The notes under the pieces are model-generated. The model had not been told where the DNA came from and ran no database searches. It saw only the letters and a list, made by a program, of their open reading frames with translations. From Bacteroidota bacterium (lineage in GTDB: Bacteria > Bacteroidota > Bacteroidia > B-17B0 > Aurantibacillaceae), in the NCBI GenBank assembly GCA_017303905.1, contig JAFLBH010000002.1:372001-436000 (forward strand): 64,000 nt of DNA, written 5' to 3'. Both the position numbers and the translations under genes were made by a program. Shown here one piece after another: positions 43,472-54,298 of this stretch (positions within the stretch are counted from its first letter, which is position 1; each line of letters begins with the position of its first letter).

Positions 43472-44077
43472 TTATAAATTTTTAGCTGCAGTTACATTCA
43501 TGTTAGTATCCAATTCATATAAACGAGGCTCAGCCGTTCCAATCTCGAATTGTAAAATTTGCTCAGGTGTCATTTTTTCCAAATACATGATTAGGGCACG
43601 CAAACTATTTCCATGTGCTGCAATCACAATGTTTTTTCCGGCTTTCAACTTCGGAACAATTTCCTTTTCGAAATAAGGAATAACACGTGCTGCAGTATCC
43701 TTTAAACTTTCACCATTAGGAGGCGCGATATCGAAACTGCGGCGCCATATTTTTACTTGTTCGTCACCGTATTTCGCTGCTGTATCAGCCTTATTTAAAC
43801 CTTGTAAATCGCCATACATTCGCTCATTTAAAGCAGCATCATAAATTGGTGTTATTGGTGAATGCCCTGCTGTTTCAAGCGCCAGACTCAATGTTTTTTG
43901 TGCCCGTTGCAATGAAGACGAATAAGCATAATCAAATTTGTATCCCTTCAATTTTAAACCTGCATTCTTTGCTTCCTGAATGCCCTTTTCCGTTAAATCC
44001 ACATCTACCCATCCGGTAAATTTGTTTTCTAAATTCCAAACACTTTGTCCGTGACGAAAAATTACTAATTGTGACAT
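43472..44077 (-). CDS. gpmA: 2,3-bisphosphoglycerate-dependent phosphoglycerate mutase
   Basis: A 201-residue histidine phosphatase fold protein. Phospho-His9 is in VIFRHGQSVWN, followed by KFTGWVDVDLTEKG, and the catalytic Glu85 in ALNERMYGDLQG and His155 in IAAHGNSLRALI complete the site. The signature FTGWxDVDLTEKG and ERxYGxLQG identify true glycolytic dPGM. The protein is shorter than the ~230-250 of E. coli, lacking part of the C-terminal tail. It interconverts 3- and 2-phosphoglycerate. Confidence 0.93.
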   Translation of the reverse strand: MSQLVIFRHGQSVWNLENKFTGWVDVDLTEKGIQEAKNAGLKLKGYKFDYAYSSSLQRAQKTLSLALETAGHSPITPIYDAALNERMYGDLQGLNKADTAAKYGDEQVKIWRRSFDIAPPNGESLKDTAARVIPYFEKEIVPKLKAGKNIVIAAHGNSLRALIMYLEKMTPEQILQFEIGTAEPRLYELDTNMNVTAAKNL

Positions 44078-44140
44078 AAAATATACTCTGAGTTCGTTTT
44101 AAAAATTAAAGTATAAATATACGAACAAAAAAGCTATTTT

Positions 44141-45586
44141 TTAATTAGCTGAATAGTAGTAAAGTATGTAGTTTTTACGCCAGGTTTGATTGGCAAGAGC
44201 GTTGTATTTCTCTAACAACGGTTTAGCATCGGTATTGATTAAATCACACGATTCTACGGCTTCCTGAATTTCATATTTTTTAACGTCAGGCGACTTAAGA
44301 GATGCAAAAATCAAAATATTTCTTTCGTCTTCTTTACCTGATGCCGCAACCATTTTACAATTAAATCCTGCACTTTTTAAGGTGTTCAATAAAATAGAAG
44401 TTCCTAAGCCACGCTCGCCTTTTAGATAACCATGCCAGTTAATAATCAAACTTGCGTTCTCTTGCAAATTCTGCTTTAAACGCTGTAAACTCTCTGAGGT
44501 AATAACATGTACAGGTTGCTCTTCGGCTTTAAACACGTCAATTAAAACGAGATCATATTTCTCATTGCAATTATTCATAAATCGACGTGCATCATCAGCA
44601 ATAGCTAGTGTGGATTTATGGAGATGAAAATAATTTTTCGCCACTTCAACAATCCTTTCATCCAATTCAACGCCTGTTACCTTATATCCCTTTTCAGCGA
44701 GTAAATTGGAGGTGAGTCCGCCCCCCATACCTAGAACTAATGCGTTTTTATTTTGCGTTAAAGACAGGTTAGAATCCAGTAAAGCTATGTATTGAGAAAC
44801 AGATTTGCCGGTTTGGATATTCATCTCCGATTGAACTGTGTTATTCACTAACAATTTTCTTACAACTAAATTTTCAATCGTATCTTCAATGACGTTTATT
44901 TTCCCGAGCATTCCATCACTTTGATAAATACAATTTTTAAGAGGAGTTTTCGAAGTAAATCCGCTCACTAAAAACATTAACAATAAAACCGCTGCTTTAA
45001 AACCGTTAGATTTATGAAGAAGAATTAATGATAATGCCAGCAACGAGGCAAATACAAATAAAGTGGTGCTAATTCCAAATGAAGGAATAAACAAAAAACC
45101 ACATAAGAAAGTGGAAATAATTCCTCCCAAAGTAGAAATCGAATAAACGAGTCCGCTTACCCTACCCGATTCATTTGAATTTTGTGTTTGAATGGAAATA
45201 ATAAGCGGAGAGGCTGCGCCCATTAACAACATCGGCACACTTAATAATAAAAGTGCAGAAATAGTAACTGAAAACAATAATCCAAACCGAAGAGCAATGG
45301 GTCCGAATAAATTGGCTATGAAAGGCATTGCGCCCATATACAAAGCGGAAATGAATAAAACCAATGATAGTTTTTTTACCCTGTCATTTTTCTCGCTTAA
45401 TTTTCCCCCGTAAAAGTAACCGGCTGCTAAACTTCCCAGTGTAATCGCGATAACTGCCGCCCACACATATAAGCTACTGCCAAAATAAGGAGCAATTAAT
45501 TTAGAACCGCACAATTCGGTAGCCATCACCGCTGCGCCTTCGAAAAAGCTGACAATATAAATGCTTCTATTTGATTTAGTCTGCAA
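44141..45586 (-). CDS. Fused membrane / spermidine synthase-like protein
   Basis: 481 residues. The N-terminal ~215 residues hold about seven hydrophobic helices (SIYIVSFFEGAAVMATELCG at the start). The C-terminal domain (~265-470) is a spermidine synthase-like methyltransferase fold: NALVLGMGGGLTSNLLAEKG, VTGVELDERIVEVAKNYF, IADDARRFMNNCNEKYDLVL, IDVFKAEEQP. This 'fused MFS/spermidine synthase' architecture is widespread, but whether it makes a polyamine is unproven. It is convergent with nothing and lies 3 bp after the DUF6340 gene, likely co-transcribed. Confidence 0.85.
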   Translation of the reverse strand: MQTKSNRSIYIVSFFEGAAVMATELCGSKLIAPYFGSSLYVWAAVIAITLGSLAAGYFYGGKLSEKNDRVKKLSLVLFISALYMGAMPFIANLFGPIALRFGLLFSVTISALLLLSVPMLLMGAASPLIISIQTQNSNESGRVSGLVYSISTLGGIISTFLCGFLFIPSFGISTTLFVFASLLALSLILLHKSNGFKAAVLLLMFLVSGFTSKTPLKNCIYQSDGMLGKINVIEDTIENLVVRKLLVNNTVQSEMNIQTGKSVSQYIALLDSNLSLTQNKNALVLGMGGGLTSNLLAEKGYKVTGVELDERIVEVAKNYFHLHKSTLAIADDARRFMNNCNEKYDLVLIDVFKAEEQPVHVITSESLQRLKQNLQENASLIINWHGYLKGERGLGTSILLNTLKSAGFNCKMVAASGKEDERNILIFASLKSPDVKKYEIQEAVESCDLINTDAKPLLEKYNALANQTWRKNYILYYYSAN

Positions 45587-45589
45587 GAA

Positions 45590-46576
45590 TTAATTTCCGT
45601 TGTTCTGACGGCGCTCTAAAGTATAAACGTATTGATGCGCTAATTTAGTTCCGTAATCCGAATACGATTTACGTGCCCACTTTAACGCTTCGTTTAAATC
45701 ACCCTTTACTTCATAAGCAATAGCGATGTTATAACACGAACGGCCCGCGGTTTTTCTATTATCCGATTTAGCTGTTTCTTTCCATATTTCAATCGCTCCA
45801 TCCCAATCGTTCACGTAGGCTCTTCTTACGCCAACCGAAAACTGTGCGCTTTTTCCTTTTTTATAATAATCACGGTGTACCCAGTAAAAAGAAGAGCAAA
45901 ACTTGGAAGCTTCGCGTTCACCAATAACCGCAGCTGTATTTTTTACTGCCTGAGTCGGTAAAGGTGATAAAATAGGAACGCCTGTTGCGATTTCGTGTAC
46001 GACTTCATCACTATAATGAATAATCTGTTTCGTTAAGGTATCATACAATATCCAACCATACATCACATGATAGCGAATATCTTTTACGCCATTCACATTC
46101 CCGTTTAATACTTGCATGCCGGTATTGATAGCACTTACCGCAGCATCCGAATTAGTATCGAATTTCTCTAACGACATTAAAGCATTGGATTTGTTTTCGC
46201 GACACACCTTTGTAACAACTTCCCATTTTAAAGGGTCGCTCTTAAACGGACCAACATTCCCTCTTAATCGATGTTTTTCAGGAATAACGGTAGTAACCGG
46301 ACCGTAAGAATTAATATAACGCGAAAAACTGAAGAGCGCGTCTTCAGGTCCAACCTTATCTCCAAATACAGATTCGCCTGTAATTACAGACTCAAAAATG
46401 TTTTGTTGTTTTTTAGAACTATCGATTATGGTGCGATTTACCAAAGCGATTTGTTTAACATGCTCCGGTAATTGCACCAATGGTGGATTGTATAACTTAA
46501 ATCGTAAATCAACTGTTTTACAACTGCTGAGCACAAGAGCCGCAAAAATGACGATAAGATACTTTAATTTTTTCAT
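45590..46576 (-). CDS. DUF6340 family lipoprotein
   Basis: 328 residues from the ATG at 46576, which begins the lipoprotein signal MKKLKYLIVIFAALVLSSC (acyl-Cys19). A further-upstream ATG at 46594 would overlap aroC. The body matches DUF6340: PEHVKQIALVNRTIIDSSKK, EDALFSFSRYINSYGP and DGAIEIWKETAKSDNRKTAG. The C-terminus contains a TPR-like pair (AYEVKGDLNEALKWARKSY). Found in Bacteroidota envelopes, function unknown. It starts 2 bp after aroC ends. Confidence 0.8.
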   Translation of the reverse strand: MKKLKYLIVIFAALVLSSCKTVDLRFKLYNPPLVQLPEHVKQIALVNRTIIDSSKKQQNIFESVITGESVFGDKVGPEDALFSFSRYINSYGPVTTVIPEKHRLRGNVGPFKSDPLKWEVVTKVCRENKSNALMSLEKFDTNSDAAVSAINTGMQVLNGNVNGVKDIRYHVMYGWILYDTLTKQIIHYSDEVVHEIATGVPILSPLPTQAVKNTAAVIGEREASKFCSSFYWVHRDYYKKGKSAQFSVGVRRAYVNDWDGAIEIWKETAKSDNRKTAGRSCYNIAIAYEVKGDLNEALKWARKSYSDYGTKLAHQYVYTLERRQNNGN

Positions 46577-46577
46577 G

Positions 46578-47657
46578 TTACTTTTTATAAGCATTCATAC
46601 GTAAAAAATGATCGGCCAACACTAATGCGGCCATGCTTTCTACAATTGGCACGGCGCGTGGTAATACACAAGGATCATGACGGCCTTTCGCTTCAAGATT
46701 TACTTCTTCTCCTTTTACATTAACACTTTTTTGCACTTGCATAATGGTTGCAACCGGTTTAAAAGCCACTTTAAAGTAAATATCTTCGCCATTGCTGATG
46801 CCACCCTGCACACCACCACTGTTATTTGTTGTAGTGTGTATAGCACCTTTTTCATTGGAAAAAATATCGTTTAATTGTGACCCCATGTAGTTAACAGAAT
46901 CAAAGCCCGTGCCAAACTCAAAGCCTTTAACAGCATTTATGCTTAACATCGCTTTACCGATATCCGCATGCAATTTATCAAACACAGGTTCTCCTAATCC
47001 GACAGGTGTTCCTTTGATGACGCATGAAATAATTCCGCCAACAGTATCTCCTTTTTTACGCACCTCCTCAATCAAAGCAATCATTTTATCAGCTATATCG
47101 GCATCGGGACAACGAATAATATTTTCTTCCGTTTTAGATAAATCAAGTTCCGAATACTTTTTGCTGAGTGTGATGGAATGTACGGTGCTTACATAAGCCT
47201 GAATGCTTATGCCAAACTGTTTTAAAAATAATTTTGCAATGGCACCGGCTACAATACGACAAGCCGTTTCGCGTGCCGACGACCTTCCTCCTCCTCTGTA
47301 ATCGCGAATGCCATACTTCTTTTCATAGGTATAATCGGCATGTGAGGGACGAAAGTTATCTTTCAGATGTTCGTAATCTTTACTCTTTTGGTTTTCGTTT
47401 TCAATAATAAAACCAATGGGCGTACCGGTAGTTTTACCTTCAAATACACCCGACAGAAATTTTACCGTATCACTTTCTTTACGCTGAGTTGTAATGTGCG
47501 ATTGGCCGGGTTTACGGCGATCCAATTCGTTTTGAATGAACTCAAAATCGAGCGTTATTTGAGGTGGACAACCATCCAAAATTCCGCCAATCGCTTCACC
47601 ATGGCTTTCGCCAAAAGTTGTGAGTGTAAAAAGCTTGCCAAAAGTATTACCTGCCAT
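46578..47657 (-). CDS. aroC: Chorismate synthase
   Basis: A 359-residue enzyme: EPSP to chorismate, last common step of aromatic amino acid synthesis, needing reduced FMN. Signatures are [18 protein letters not shown] near residue 15, RPGHAD-type [21 protein letters not shown] and [12 protein letters not shown] around 120, and [19 protein letters not shown] near the end. No other aro genes are adjacent. The downstream lipoprotein gene is probably co-transcribed; upstream is a barrel-like protein gene. Confidence 0.97.
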   Translation of the reverse strand: MAGNTFGKLFTLTTFGESHGEAIGGILDGCPPQITLDFEFIQNELDRRKPGQSHITTQRKESDTVKFLSGVFEGKTTGTPIGFIIENENQKSKDYEHLKDNFRPSHADYTYEKKYGIRDYRGGGRSSARETACRIVAGAIAKLFLKQFGISIQAYVSTVHSITLSKKYSELDLSKTEENIIRCPDADIADKMIALIEEVRKKGDTVGGIISCVIKGTPVGLGEPVFDKLHADIGKAMLSINAVKGFEFGTGFDSVNYMGSQLNDIFSNEKGAIHTTTNNSGGVQGGISNGEDIYFKVAFKPVATIMQVQKSVNVKGEEVNLEAKGRHDPCVLPRAVPIVESMAALVLADHFLRMNAYKK

Positions 47658-47681
47658 ATAAGCAAAGGTAATAAATAAGCG

Positions 47682-48440
47682 CTAAAACCTATAACAAATA
47701 GAAAGGTCGGAGAATAAAGTACCATCGAAATCAAAGTTGGTGGATCTAAACTCATTTAACTTACCCGTCTTATTTTCTGTAATTCTATCTCGGTTAAACG
47801 AGACACTCATGGTAGGTCCGAATGTTGCAGATACAAGCCAGTGCTTACTTATTGGTAAACGTACATTGTAGAACGCCTGAAGACCAATCCCAATTCCATC
47901 CGTAACTTTAACATTTCCCATTGTATCAACCCTCTGCTTAACAACATTAAATATCGAATTCTGCTCTTCAAGAGGTGTTGATTTTCCGGTCCACAGGTAC
48001 ACATCTTCTAACCTTTTATGCTGATAATTTAGAAAAACATAAGCTCCAACAGATTGACAAAGTTTACGGTTTCTTATCACTCTTTCATAGCCCAAATTCA
48101 ATTGCGTTTTAGGTGTTTGTCGGTATTGGAGGTTGTAATAAATCAAATTTGTATCATTCACCGAATGTAATGTTACAAATCCGTTTTTACTTTGAACATT
48201 ATAATCAGCATACGGGAATAATGCTAATGAAACGCGCATGTAGTTTTTAGTACCGAACATTCTCCTGTAGTTTAATGATAAACGGGCATTTTGTAGAGGA
48301 ATTGAACCGCTTAACACATTTACCAGAGGCAATGTATTAACACCAATTTCATTTCTATAAAATTTAACCGAATCCTTCTTTTGCGCTTTAAGATTTATAC
48401 CTAAACCAAAGAAAGCAATTATTAAAACTATCTGTTTCAT
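47682..48440 (-). CDS. Outer-membrane barrel-like protein of unknown function
   Basis: A 252-residue protein with a signal peptide (MKQIVLIIAFFGLGINLKAQ). The mature part alternates polar and hydrophobic residues in short strands separated by turns (ARLSLNYRRMFGTKNYMRVS, KTQLNLGYERVIRNRKLCQS, HWLVSATFGPTMSVSFNRD) and ends in ICYRF, an aromatic C-terminal residue typical of beta-barrel outer-membrane proteins. Roughly eight to ten strands would fit. I do not recognise a specific family. It lies 24 bp upstream of aroC. Confidence 0.68.
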   Translation of the reverse strand: MKQIVLIIAFFGLGINLKAQKKDSVKFYRNEIGVNTLPLVNVLSGSIPLQNARLSLNYRRMFGTKNYMRVSLALFPYADYNVQSKNGFVTLHSVNDTNLIYYNLQYRQTPKTQLNLGYERVIRNRKLCQSVGAYVFLNYQHKRLEDVYLWTGKSTPLEEQNSIFNVVKQRVDTMGNVKVTDGIGIGLQAFYNVRLPISKHWLVSATFGPTMSVSFNRDRITENKTGKLNEFRSTNFDFDGTLFSDLSICYRF

Positions 48441-48503
48441 ACCTTAATAACGTCGTTAGAATATTTTTTATTGTATGCGGCATTTATTTAACTTTACGCA
48501 AGG

Positions 48504-49754
48504 ATGAAACTTCTTATCAAAAACATAAAAACACTTGTTCAGGTTAGAGATAACGTGATTGAAAAAGTAAGCGGAAAAGCAATGTCTGACCTTCCTTGTA
48601 TCGAAGATGCTTGGTTGGCTATCGACAACGGACTCATTGCAGACTATGGCACAATGGAAGATTTTCCGGGAATTATCGACTGGAAAGATTTAGAAGTGAT
48701 TGATGCGACAGGAAAAATAGTCATGCCATGTTATGCCGATAGTCACACGCACATTGTATACGCAGGTAATCGTGAAGGCGAATTTGTTGACCGCATTAAT
48801 GGTTTAACGTACGAAGAAATTGCTAAACGTGGCGGTGGTATTTTAAATTCAGCGCAAAAATTACGTGAGGTAAGTGAAGATGATTTATTCGAACAATCTT
48901 TGATCCGTTTTTTTGAAGTAATCAAACAAGGAACCGGTGCCATTGAAATTAAAAGCGGTTATGGCTTAAACACAGAAGCAGAATTGAAAATGCTTCGGGT
49001 TATTAAACGTCTGAAAGATTTAAATATCATTCCCGTAAAAGCTACGTTTTTAGGCGCGCATGCCATTCCTGCCGAATACAAAGGGAATAAAGAAGGCTAC
49101 ATTCAATTAATAATTAATGAAATGTTACCGGCAATCGCAAAAGAAAAGTTAGCAGATTATATTGATGTATTTTGCGAAAACGGATATTTCAGTGCTGAAG
49201 AAACAAAACTAATTTTAGAGGCGGGATTAAAGCACGGACTTATTCCAAAAGTACATGCCGAGCAATTGAGCCACAGCAACGGAATACAAACAGCAGTAGC
49301 GTGTCAGGCTATTAGTGTTGATCACTTGGAGTTTTGTAACGATAAAGACATAGAAGTTTTAAAAAACAGTAAAACCATGCCAACTGTTTTACCCGGCGCT
49401 GCCTTCTTTCTCTCATTACCTTTACCTCCGGCCCGTAAAATGATTGATGCAGGATTAGCTGTCGCATTCGCGAGTGATTATAATCCCGGAAGTTCGCCAA
49501 GCGGTAATATGAATTTCATGATGAGCCTCGGCTGTATTCAATATAAATTAAATCCTGCTGAAACAATTAACGCTTGTACCATTAACTCTGCTTACGCGAT
49601 GGGTTTAAGTCATGAAGTTGGCAGTATTACTCCCGGTAAACGTGCCAATATTTTTATTACACATCCAATCAGCTCTTACAATTACATTCCGTATGCATTT
49701 GGAAGTAATTTAATTGAAACCGTATTGATTAACGGAGAAAAGATTAAGCATTAA
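48504..49754 (+). CDS. hutI: Imidazolonepropionase
   Basis: A 416-residue amidohydrolase of histidine degradation: imidazolonepropionate to N-formimino-glutamate. Metal-binding His81/His83 are in ADSHTHIVYAGNREGEF; RINGLTYEEIAKRGGGILNS is the HutI signature; HAEQLSHSNG and ASDYNPGSSPSGNMNFMMSL carry further ligands. No hutH, hutU or hutG gene is adjacent, so the pathway is dispersed. Its stop abuts the stop of convergent tamB with no gap. Confidence 0.94.
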   Translation: MKLLIKNIKTLVQVRDNVIEKVSGKAMSDLPCIEDAWLAIDNGLIADYGTMEDFPGIIDWKDLEVIDATGKIVMPCYADSHTHIVYAGNREGEFVDRINGLTYEEIAKRGGGILNSAQKLREVSEDDLFEQSLIRFFEVIKQGTGAIEIKSGYGLNTEAELKMLRVIKRLKDLNIIPVKATFLGAHAIPAEYKGNKEGYIQLIINEMLPAIAKEKLADYIDVFCENGYFSAEETKLILEAGLKHGLIPKVHAEQLSHSNGIQTAVACQAISVDHLEFCNDKDIEVLKNSKTMPTVLPGAAFFLSLPLPPARKMIDAGLAVAFASDYNPGSSPSGNMNFMMSLGCIQYKLNPAETINACTINSAYAMGLSHEVGSITPGKRANIFITHPISSYNYIPYAFGSNLIETVLINGEKIKH

Positions 49755-52700
49755 TCAACCACCGTTTGATTGACTTTCTTCTGTAGGTGTTTGTGATTTG
49801 GATTTACCTCCTACCGATTTAATTTTCTTGAGATAACGCTTAAATAAATCGTCAAACGATTCAAATTCTTCCCTGTAAAATGCACCTACTCCTTGTGTGA
49901 ATGGTCCACCTGAAGTAGTGATTTGCGTGTTATCATTACTTCGGTTAAAGCCCTTCACACGATAACGCCCGTCTTCGGTTAATTTGTATTCTATATTCAC
50001 ATCACCGATTAATCCGGTTGAGTTAGTAGACGTTTGTGAGTTACTGTTGTAACCCAAGTTACCATCAACAGACAAACGATTATTTAATAATTGCTTGGAG
50101 AGAGCTATATCTAATTCATCGCTGCTAGTTTCACTACCCGGACGGTAATTTACACCAATATCCACATCCTTAGTTAAGTTATTGAGCCAACCACTTAAAC
50201 GATTCGACAACATCTCCGTTCCGTTAGCTGCAATGGCAGAACCCGCGGAAATACCTCCACCTTGTGAGTATTGAAGCGGTGTAACAAAACTTTTTAATAA
50301 GAGTAAAGAAAATACCTGACGATTTAATTCTTGTTCATCAATCAATAAGCTTTTTACTTTCGATAATGTATTTTCATCAATGGTAGGTAAATCAACGCCG
50401 AACGAAATATTTGGTGTAAGAAGCGTTTCTTTCATGTACAACTTACAATCAACCGGATAGCGACGTTTGTATACGCCTGTTGAGTCATATGGAAACAATG
50501 GAGCAATGGATGCTCTTTGTTTGTAATTGGCGGTTATATTAATTTCCGCGTCGTACGGACTACCACTCCAATTTATTGTACTTCCCTTTTGAATATCGAA
50601 TTTCTTGGTGATAAAATTTTCCAATGTAAACATGTAATCTCCGGTGGTAATGACATATTCTCCAAACATATCAAACTTTCCAAGATTATTAATTTTTAAT
50701 CGTAAATCACCTTTTCCTCTCGCCTTAATGATATCACCGCTTTTCTCATCAAAAATAATTTGTGCTTCCGCGTCAGGTGTTGCCGTTAATTGCATGTCTA
50801 AAGTAAAGCCGGATTTCATTAACACATCCGCTTTTTTAATGGTATCTTTCTTTACGAATTTAATAAATCCTGTTTCTGAAACTTCAGATGGATTATCAAG
50901 TGGTATAGTAAATATGGTTCCCTTTTCGGTTTTCGCGTTCGTGATTTGAATTTCCACATTATTAATAAAACCATAAATACCAACGTTACCACTCGCATAA
51001 GCCTTGCCATAGAACGGTTCCGTTTCGTTTCGCGGTTTATTTAGCACCAACATGTTTTTGAAATTCAAATCGTAGTCGATTCGCATGTTCTTAAAATTGT
51101 CGTGGAAAATATTTCCGTTTAAGGTTCCGTTAAAAACGGTTTTCTTGGTTACATCATCGCCTATCTTTAAATCCTCAAAGCGAATCTGATCCGGCATCAC
51201 CTCCACATTCCCGATAACATTATAGGTCACATTCAGATAATCTACTTTCATTTCACAAAGAATGATTTTGAAATTTCCGTTGATAGCAGGCTTTGCCGGT
51301 GTACCGGTAATTTTCGCGCTTCCGGCGATTAAACAAGGTTTAAATGATAAAATACCTTCAAGGTAACGATTCAATATTTTCAAGTTCGCCGGATTTGCGT
51401 TAAAACCAATATCCAAACTTTCTTCTTTTCTATCGGTATAATAGTAACCGTTAAAGCTTATGTTTTTGATAACATCACCATTAAAATTGGTAAAACCAAG
51501 CGTTGTAAATCCATCCAGATAAATGTATTTATAGGCATTAAAGTACTCGGCATTTAATTCTCCTTGCCCCAAATTATTATCATTAATATCGAGTTTATTA
51601 AAATTAAGTTTACTGCTGAATACAAGATTACCGGAGTGCTTTTGTAAGGAGAAGCCGCCATCCACAATACCTTTTACTTTTAAGGCGTCGCCAATAAACG
51701 GACTTAACTGAGTTAAATCGAAATTAGCCAATTGGAAAACCAATTTATCCTTTGGTGCGTTCGATAAGGTACCATTGATACTTAACTTTTGAATGCCATT
51801 GGCAAAAACCAGAGGATTAATCGTAAGAGCTCCGGATGAATCAACAACCGTGTTACCACTTGTAATCATGTTCCATGTACTGTCTCTTACAGTTAAAAAG
51901 AATTGTTCGTAGCTGATATTAGCAGTGTTGTTTTCAAATATCATACGACCAAAAAGCTTACCTGCATTATTCGGAACCGTTTTATTATTCCATTCGAGAT
52001 TGTATTTCGTGTTTTTATCGTTCGACACTAAATACATAAAGTAATTATTAATGGAAATACTATCCGTTAAATTTATTTTGTCGGATTTTAATACCAGATT
52101 GACTTTATTATTTTTTGAATAAGACTCTATTCGATTATTGGAAAAACGAACTCCTTTATATCTGATAGAATCCGATTTCATGTTAAGGTTAAATATATTT
52201 TTTGAAGCATCGAAATCACCATCAAAAACAGAATTAGGACTCACCGATAAATCATTTATGAATAAATCGCGAATGGTATTAAATTTTTTAACGGTAATTT
52301 TATATTTAAAATAATCCGTGTATACGTTTTTACCCTTTGGTTTACTCACAAAGGCAGGATAATACGAATAGAGAAGAGTGTGGAATGCACCCTCCAGGTT
52401 TGATAATTTAAATGGTCCGTTAACACTGAAATTAAAAACATTTGAATTCAGACGAATGTTTTTCTCAACAGCTTGCTGCTCCAGATGTAAATCGAAGGTG
52501 CTTACTTTGTGTTCCTTTTCCTCTGTTTTATATATCGTGTTATCAAAATTGATTAATCCGGAAAGATTATCAATATTGTCGCCTTGTAAATCCATAATGA
52601 TTTGTGATGATATATATCCATCCTCTTTCGAATTAATAAAACCAAGGCGCTTAAGATTTAATTTATTAATTGTTGAGATAAAATCGATGTCGGGAACTTT

Positions 52701-54269
52701 GCCTGTAAAATCTACGCTACCATTAAAATCAAAATCAGCATTGGCATCCTTACTTATTAAATTTCCTTTAAATATTCTCTTTTGAATAGTACCGTCGATG
52801 TTTATGTTTTGATAAACGTAATTGTTATAACTGAAAGCAGCAATCTTACCATTCAGCTCCGCATTCAAATCCTTTAAAGTTATTCCGGAACCTTTAATTT
52901 TTGAATTTACCGTTAAGGCGCCCAGATTAGGGATATTTAATAATTTTCCCAAATGAAAACTTTCCGATACCAATAAGCCTTGATATTTTACTTTTTGCTT
53001 GGCGGTATCAATTTGCAAAGCTAAGTCGGTGTATGCTTTACCAAGTGCTGTTCGAAAGGTTCCTTTGGAAATAAAGTCATAATAATAGCCTTTTAACTCT
53101 CCGCTGTAATCCACCGTTCCTAGTCTGGCAACCTCAGATGGCAAACTTAGATTTTCTCCTTTCGTAAATGGGAATAATGGAATTTTTTCAAGATCACTTT
53201 TGGATGTAGAAAGATGTTGTGCCTTAAAATCAAAAAACGTATTATTAATATCCGGCAATCCTTTTATAGCTAAATCACCCGCGAAAATGGTATGATCACC
53301 AAAAGCCAGATACAAACTTTGCGTTTTGAAATCCTTCACATAGCCTTCAAAATTTCCGTTCACCTTCAATGATTTGTTCAATCCTTTCAGCTCTTTAGCA
53401 AAATAAGCGATATCATTAAAATGAACCAATGTTCCATCTACCAACATTCCGCTAATCTTTACACTATCAATAAACTCTTGGTAAGCCCGCCAGTTTTTAT
53501 ATTGAAAAGCTAAACTTCCTTGCACTTTACTATTCGGCGTTTCGAGGGTCAGCGCCTTACAAATTAAACTTTGCGGACCTACTTTAGCTTGAGTCGTTAG
53601 ATTCTTCAACACTACACCGGAATGCTCTTCAGCATACAAACCTTTTATGTTTGCGAAAAAAGTTTCATCTATAATTTTAATTTCGCTGAATTCGCCCGAC
53701 ACATGCTTAACATGAATATTATTGTAATTCATATAGTCTTTTACCTCTGTATTATGACGTTCGTTACGATAGGTGAAATCCACATTATCTACGATTAGTG
53801 TTCCATATTTTATTTTCCAAGGTGAAGTACCGGATTTGGTAGTATCCGTGGAAGCAAAATAATCCGCTAAATGCTCGAAATTAAATTTGTCGGTTGATTT
53901 GTAACGAACAATCTTTACCGTTGTGTTCTTAACCAGAACACGATCAATATTTAAAGTTTTCTTTTCATAATCGAAATTACTTAAATCAACTTTTAAAGTA
54001 GATGCATAAACCAACGTATCGTGATTGTTGTCTTCAACAAACACATCCTTTAATTCCGCAGTTTTAATAAAATGAAGATGAACCGCTCCTACTTCAACAC
54101 GTGTACCTAATTCAGAAGACAAATATGCAGTGGCTCTTTGTCCGAGCCAGGTTTGAACGCTATCTGTATTTACGGCAATAATCAGAAATACGAGCAAAAG
54201 AATAACCAGAACAAACAGATATTTGAGTGTTTTCAGTAATATTCTTGTAATTTTGCCCACTACGGCCAT
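49755..54269 (-). CDS. tamB: TamB-like translocation and assembly module protein
   Basis: A 1504-residue AsmA/TamB-family protein. An N-terminal membrane helix (YLFVLVILLLVFLIIAV) anchors it in the inner membrane. A very long beta-helical, mostly periplasmic body of repeated amphipathic strands follows. The C-terminal DUF490/TamB domain (about 1180-1440) includes KGDLRLKINNLGKFDMFGEY, YMFTLENFITKKFDIQKGST, and LSGWLNNLTKDVDIGVNYRP. In E. coli, TamB partners the Omp85 protein TamA and also moves phospholipids to the outer membrane. No TamA gene is in the window. Only 29 bp separate its start from that of tsaD. Confidence 0.9.
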   Translation of the reverse strand: MAVVGKITRILLKTLKYLFVLVILLLVFLIIAVNTDSVQTWLGQRATAYLSSELGTRVEVGAVHLHFIKTAELKDVFVEDNNHDTLVYASTLKVDLSNFDYEKKTLNIDRVLVKNTTVKIVRYKSTDKFNFEHLADYFASTDTTKSGTSPWKIKYGTLIVDNVDFTYRNERHNTEVKDYMNYNNIHVKHVSGEFSEIKIIDETFFANIKGLYAEEHSGVVLKNLTTQAKVGPQSLICKALTLETPNSKVQGSLAFQYKNWRAYQEFIDSVKISGMLVDGTLVHFNDIAYFAKELKGLNKSLKVNGNFEGYVKDFKTQSLYLAFGDHTIFAGDLAIKGLPDINNTFFDFKAQHLSTSKSDLEKIPLFPFTKGENLSLPSEVARLGTVDYSGELKGYYYDFISKGTFRTALGKAYTDLALQIDTAKQKVKYQGLLVSESFHLGKLLNIPNLGALTVNSKIKGSGITLKDLNAELNGKIAAFSYNNYVYQNINIDGTIQKRIFKGNLISKDANADFDFNGSVDFTGKVPDIDFISTINKLNLKRLGFINSKEDGYISSQIIMDLQGDNIDNLSGLINFDNTIYKTEEKEHKVSTFDLHLEQQAVEKNIRLNSNVFNFSVNGPFKLSNLEGAFHTLLYSYYPAFVSKPKGKNVYTDYFKYKITVKKFNTIRDLFINDLSVSPNSVFDGDFDASKNIFNLNMKSDSIRYKGVRFSNNRIESYSKNNKVNLVLKSDKINLTDSISINNYFMYLVSNDKNTKYNLEWNNKTVPNNAGKLFGRMIFENNTANISYEQFFLTVRDSTWNMITSGNTVVDSSGALTINPLVFANGIQKLSINGTLSNAPKDKLVFQLANFDLTQLSPFIGDALKVKGIVDGGFSLQKHSGNLVFSSKLNFNKLDINDNNLGQGELNAEYFNAYKYIYLDGFTTLGFTNFNGDVIKNISFNGYYYTDRKEESLDIGFNANPANLKILNRYLEGILSFKPCLIAGSAKITGTPAKPAINGNFKIILCEMKVDYLNVTYNVIGNVEVMPDQIRFEDLKIGDDVTKKTVFNGTLNGNIFHDNFKNMRIDYDLNFKNMLVLNKPRNETEPFYGKAYASGNVGIYGFINNVEIQITNAKTEKGTIFTIPLDNPSEVSETGFIKFVKKDTIKKADVLMKSGFTLDMQLTATPDAEAQIIFDEKSGDIIKARGKGDLRLKINNLGKFDMFGEYVITTGDYMFTLENFITKKFDIQKGSTINWSGSPYDAEINITANYKQRASIAPLFPYDSTGVYKRRYPVDCKLYMKETLLTPNISFGVDLPTIDENTLSKVKSLLIDEQELNRQVFSLLLLKSFVTPLQYSQGGGISAGSAIAANGTEMLSNRLSGWLNNLTKDVDIGVNYRPGSETSSDELDIALSKQLLNNRLSVDGNLGYNSNSQTSTNSTGLIGDVNIEYKLTEDGRYRVKGFNRSNDNTQITTSGGPFTQGVGAFYREEFESFDDLFKRYLKKIKSVGGKSKSQTPTEESQSNGG

Positions 54270-54298
54270 AAGCTATAAAGTTACAAATATTTGGCAGG

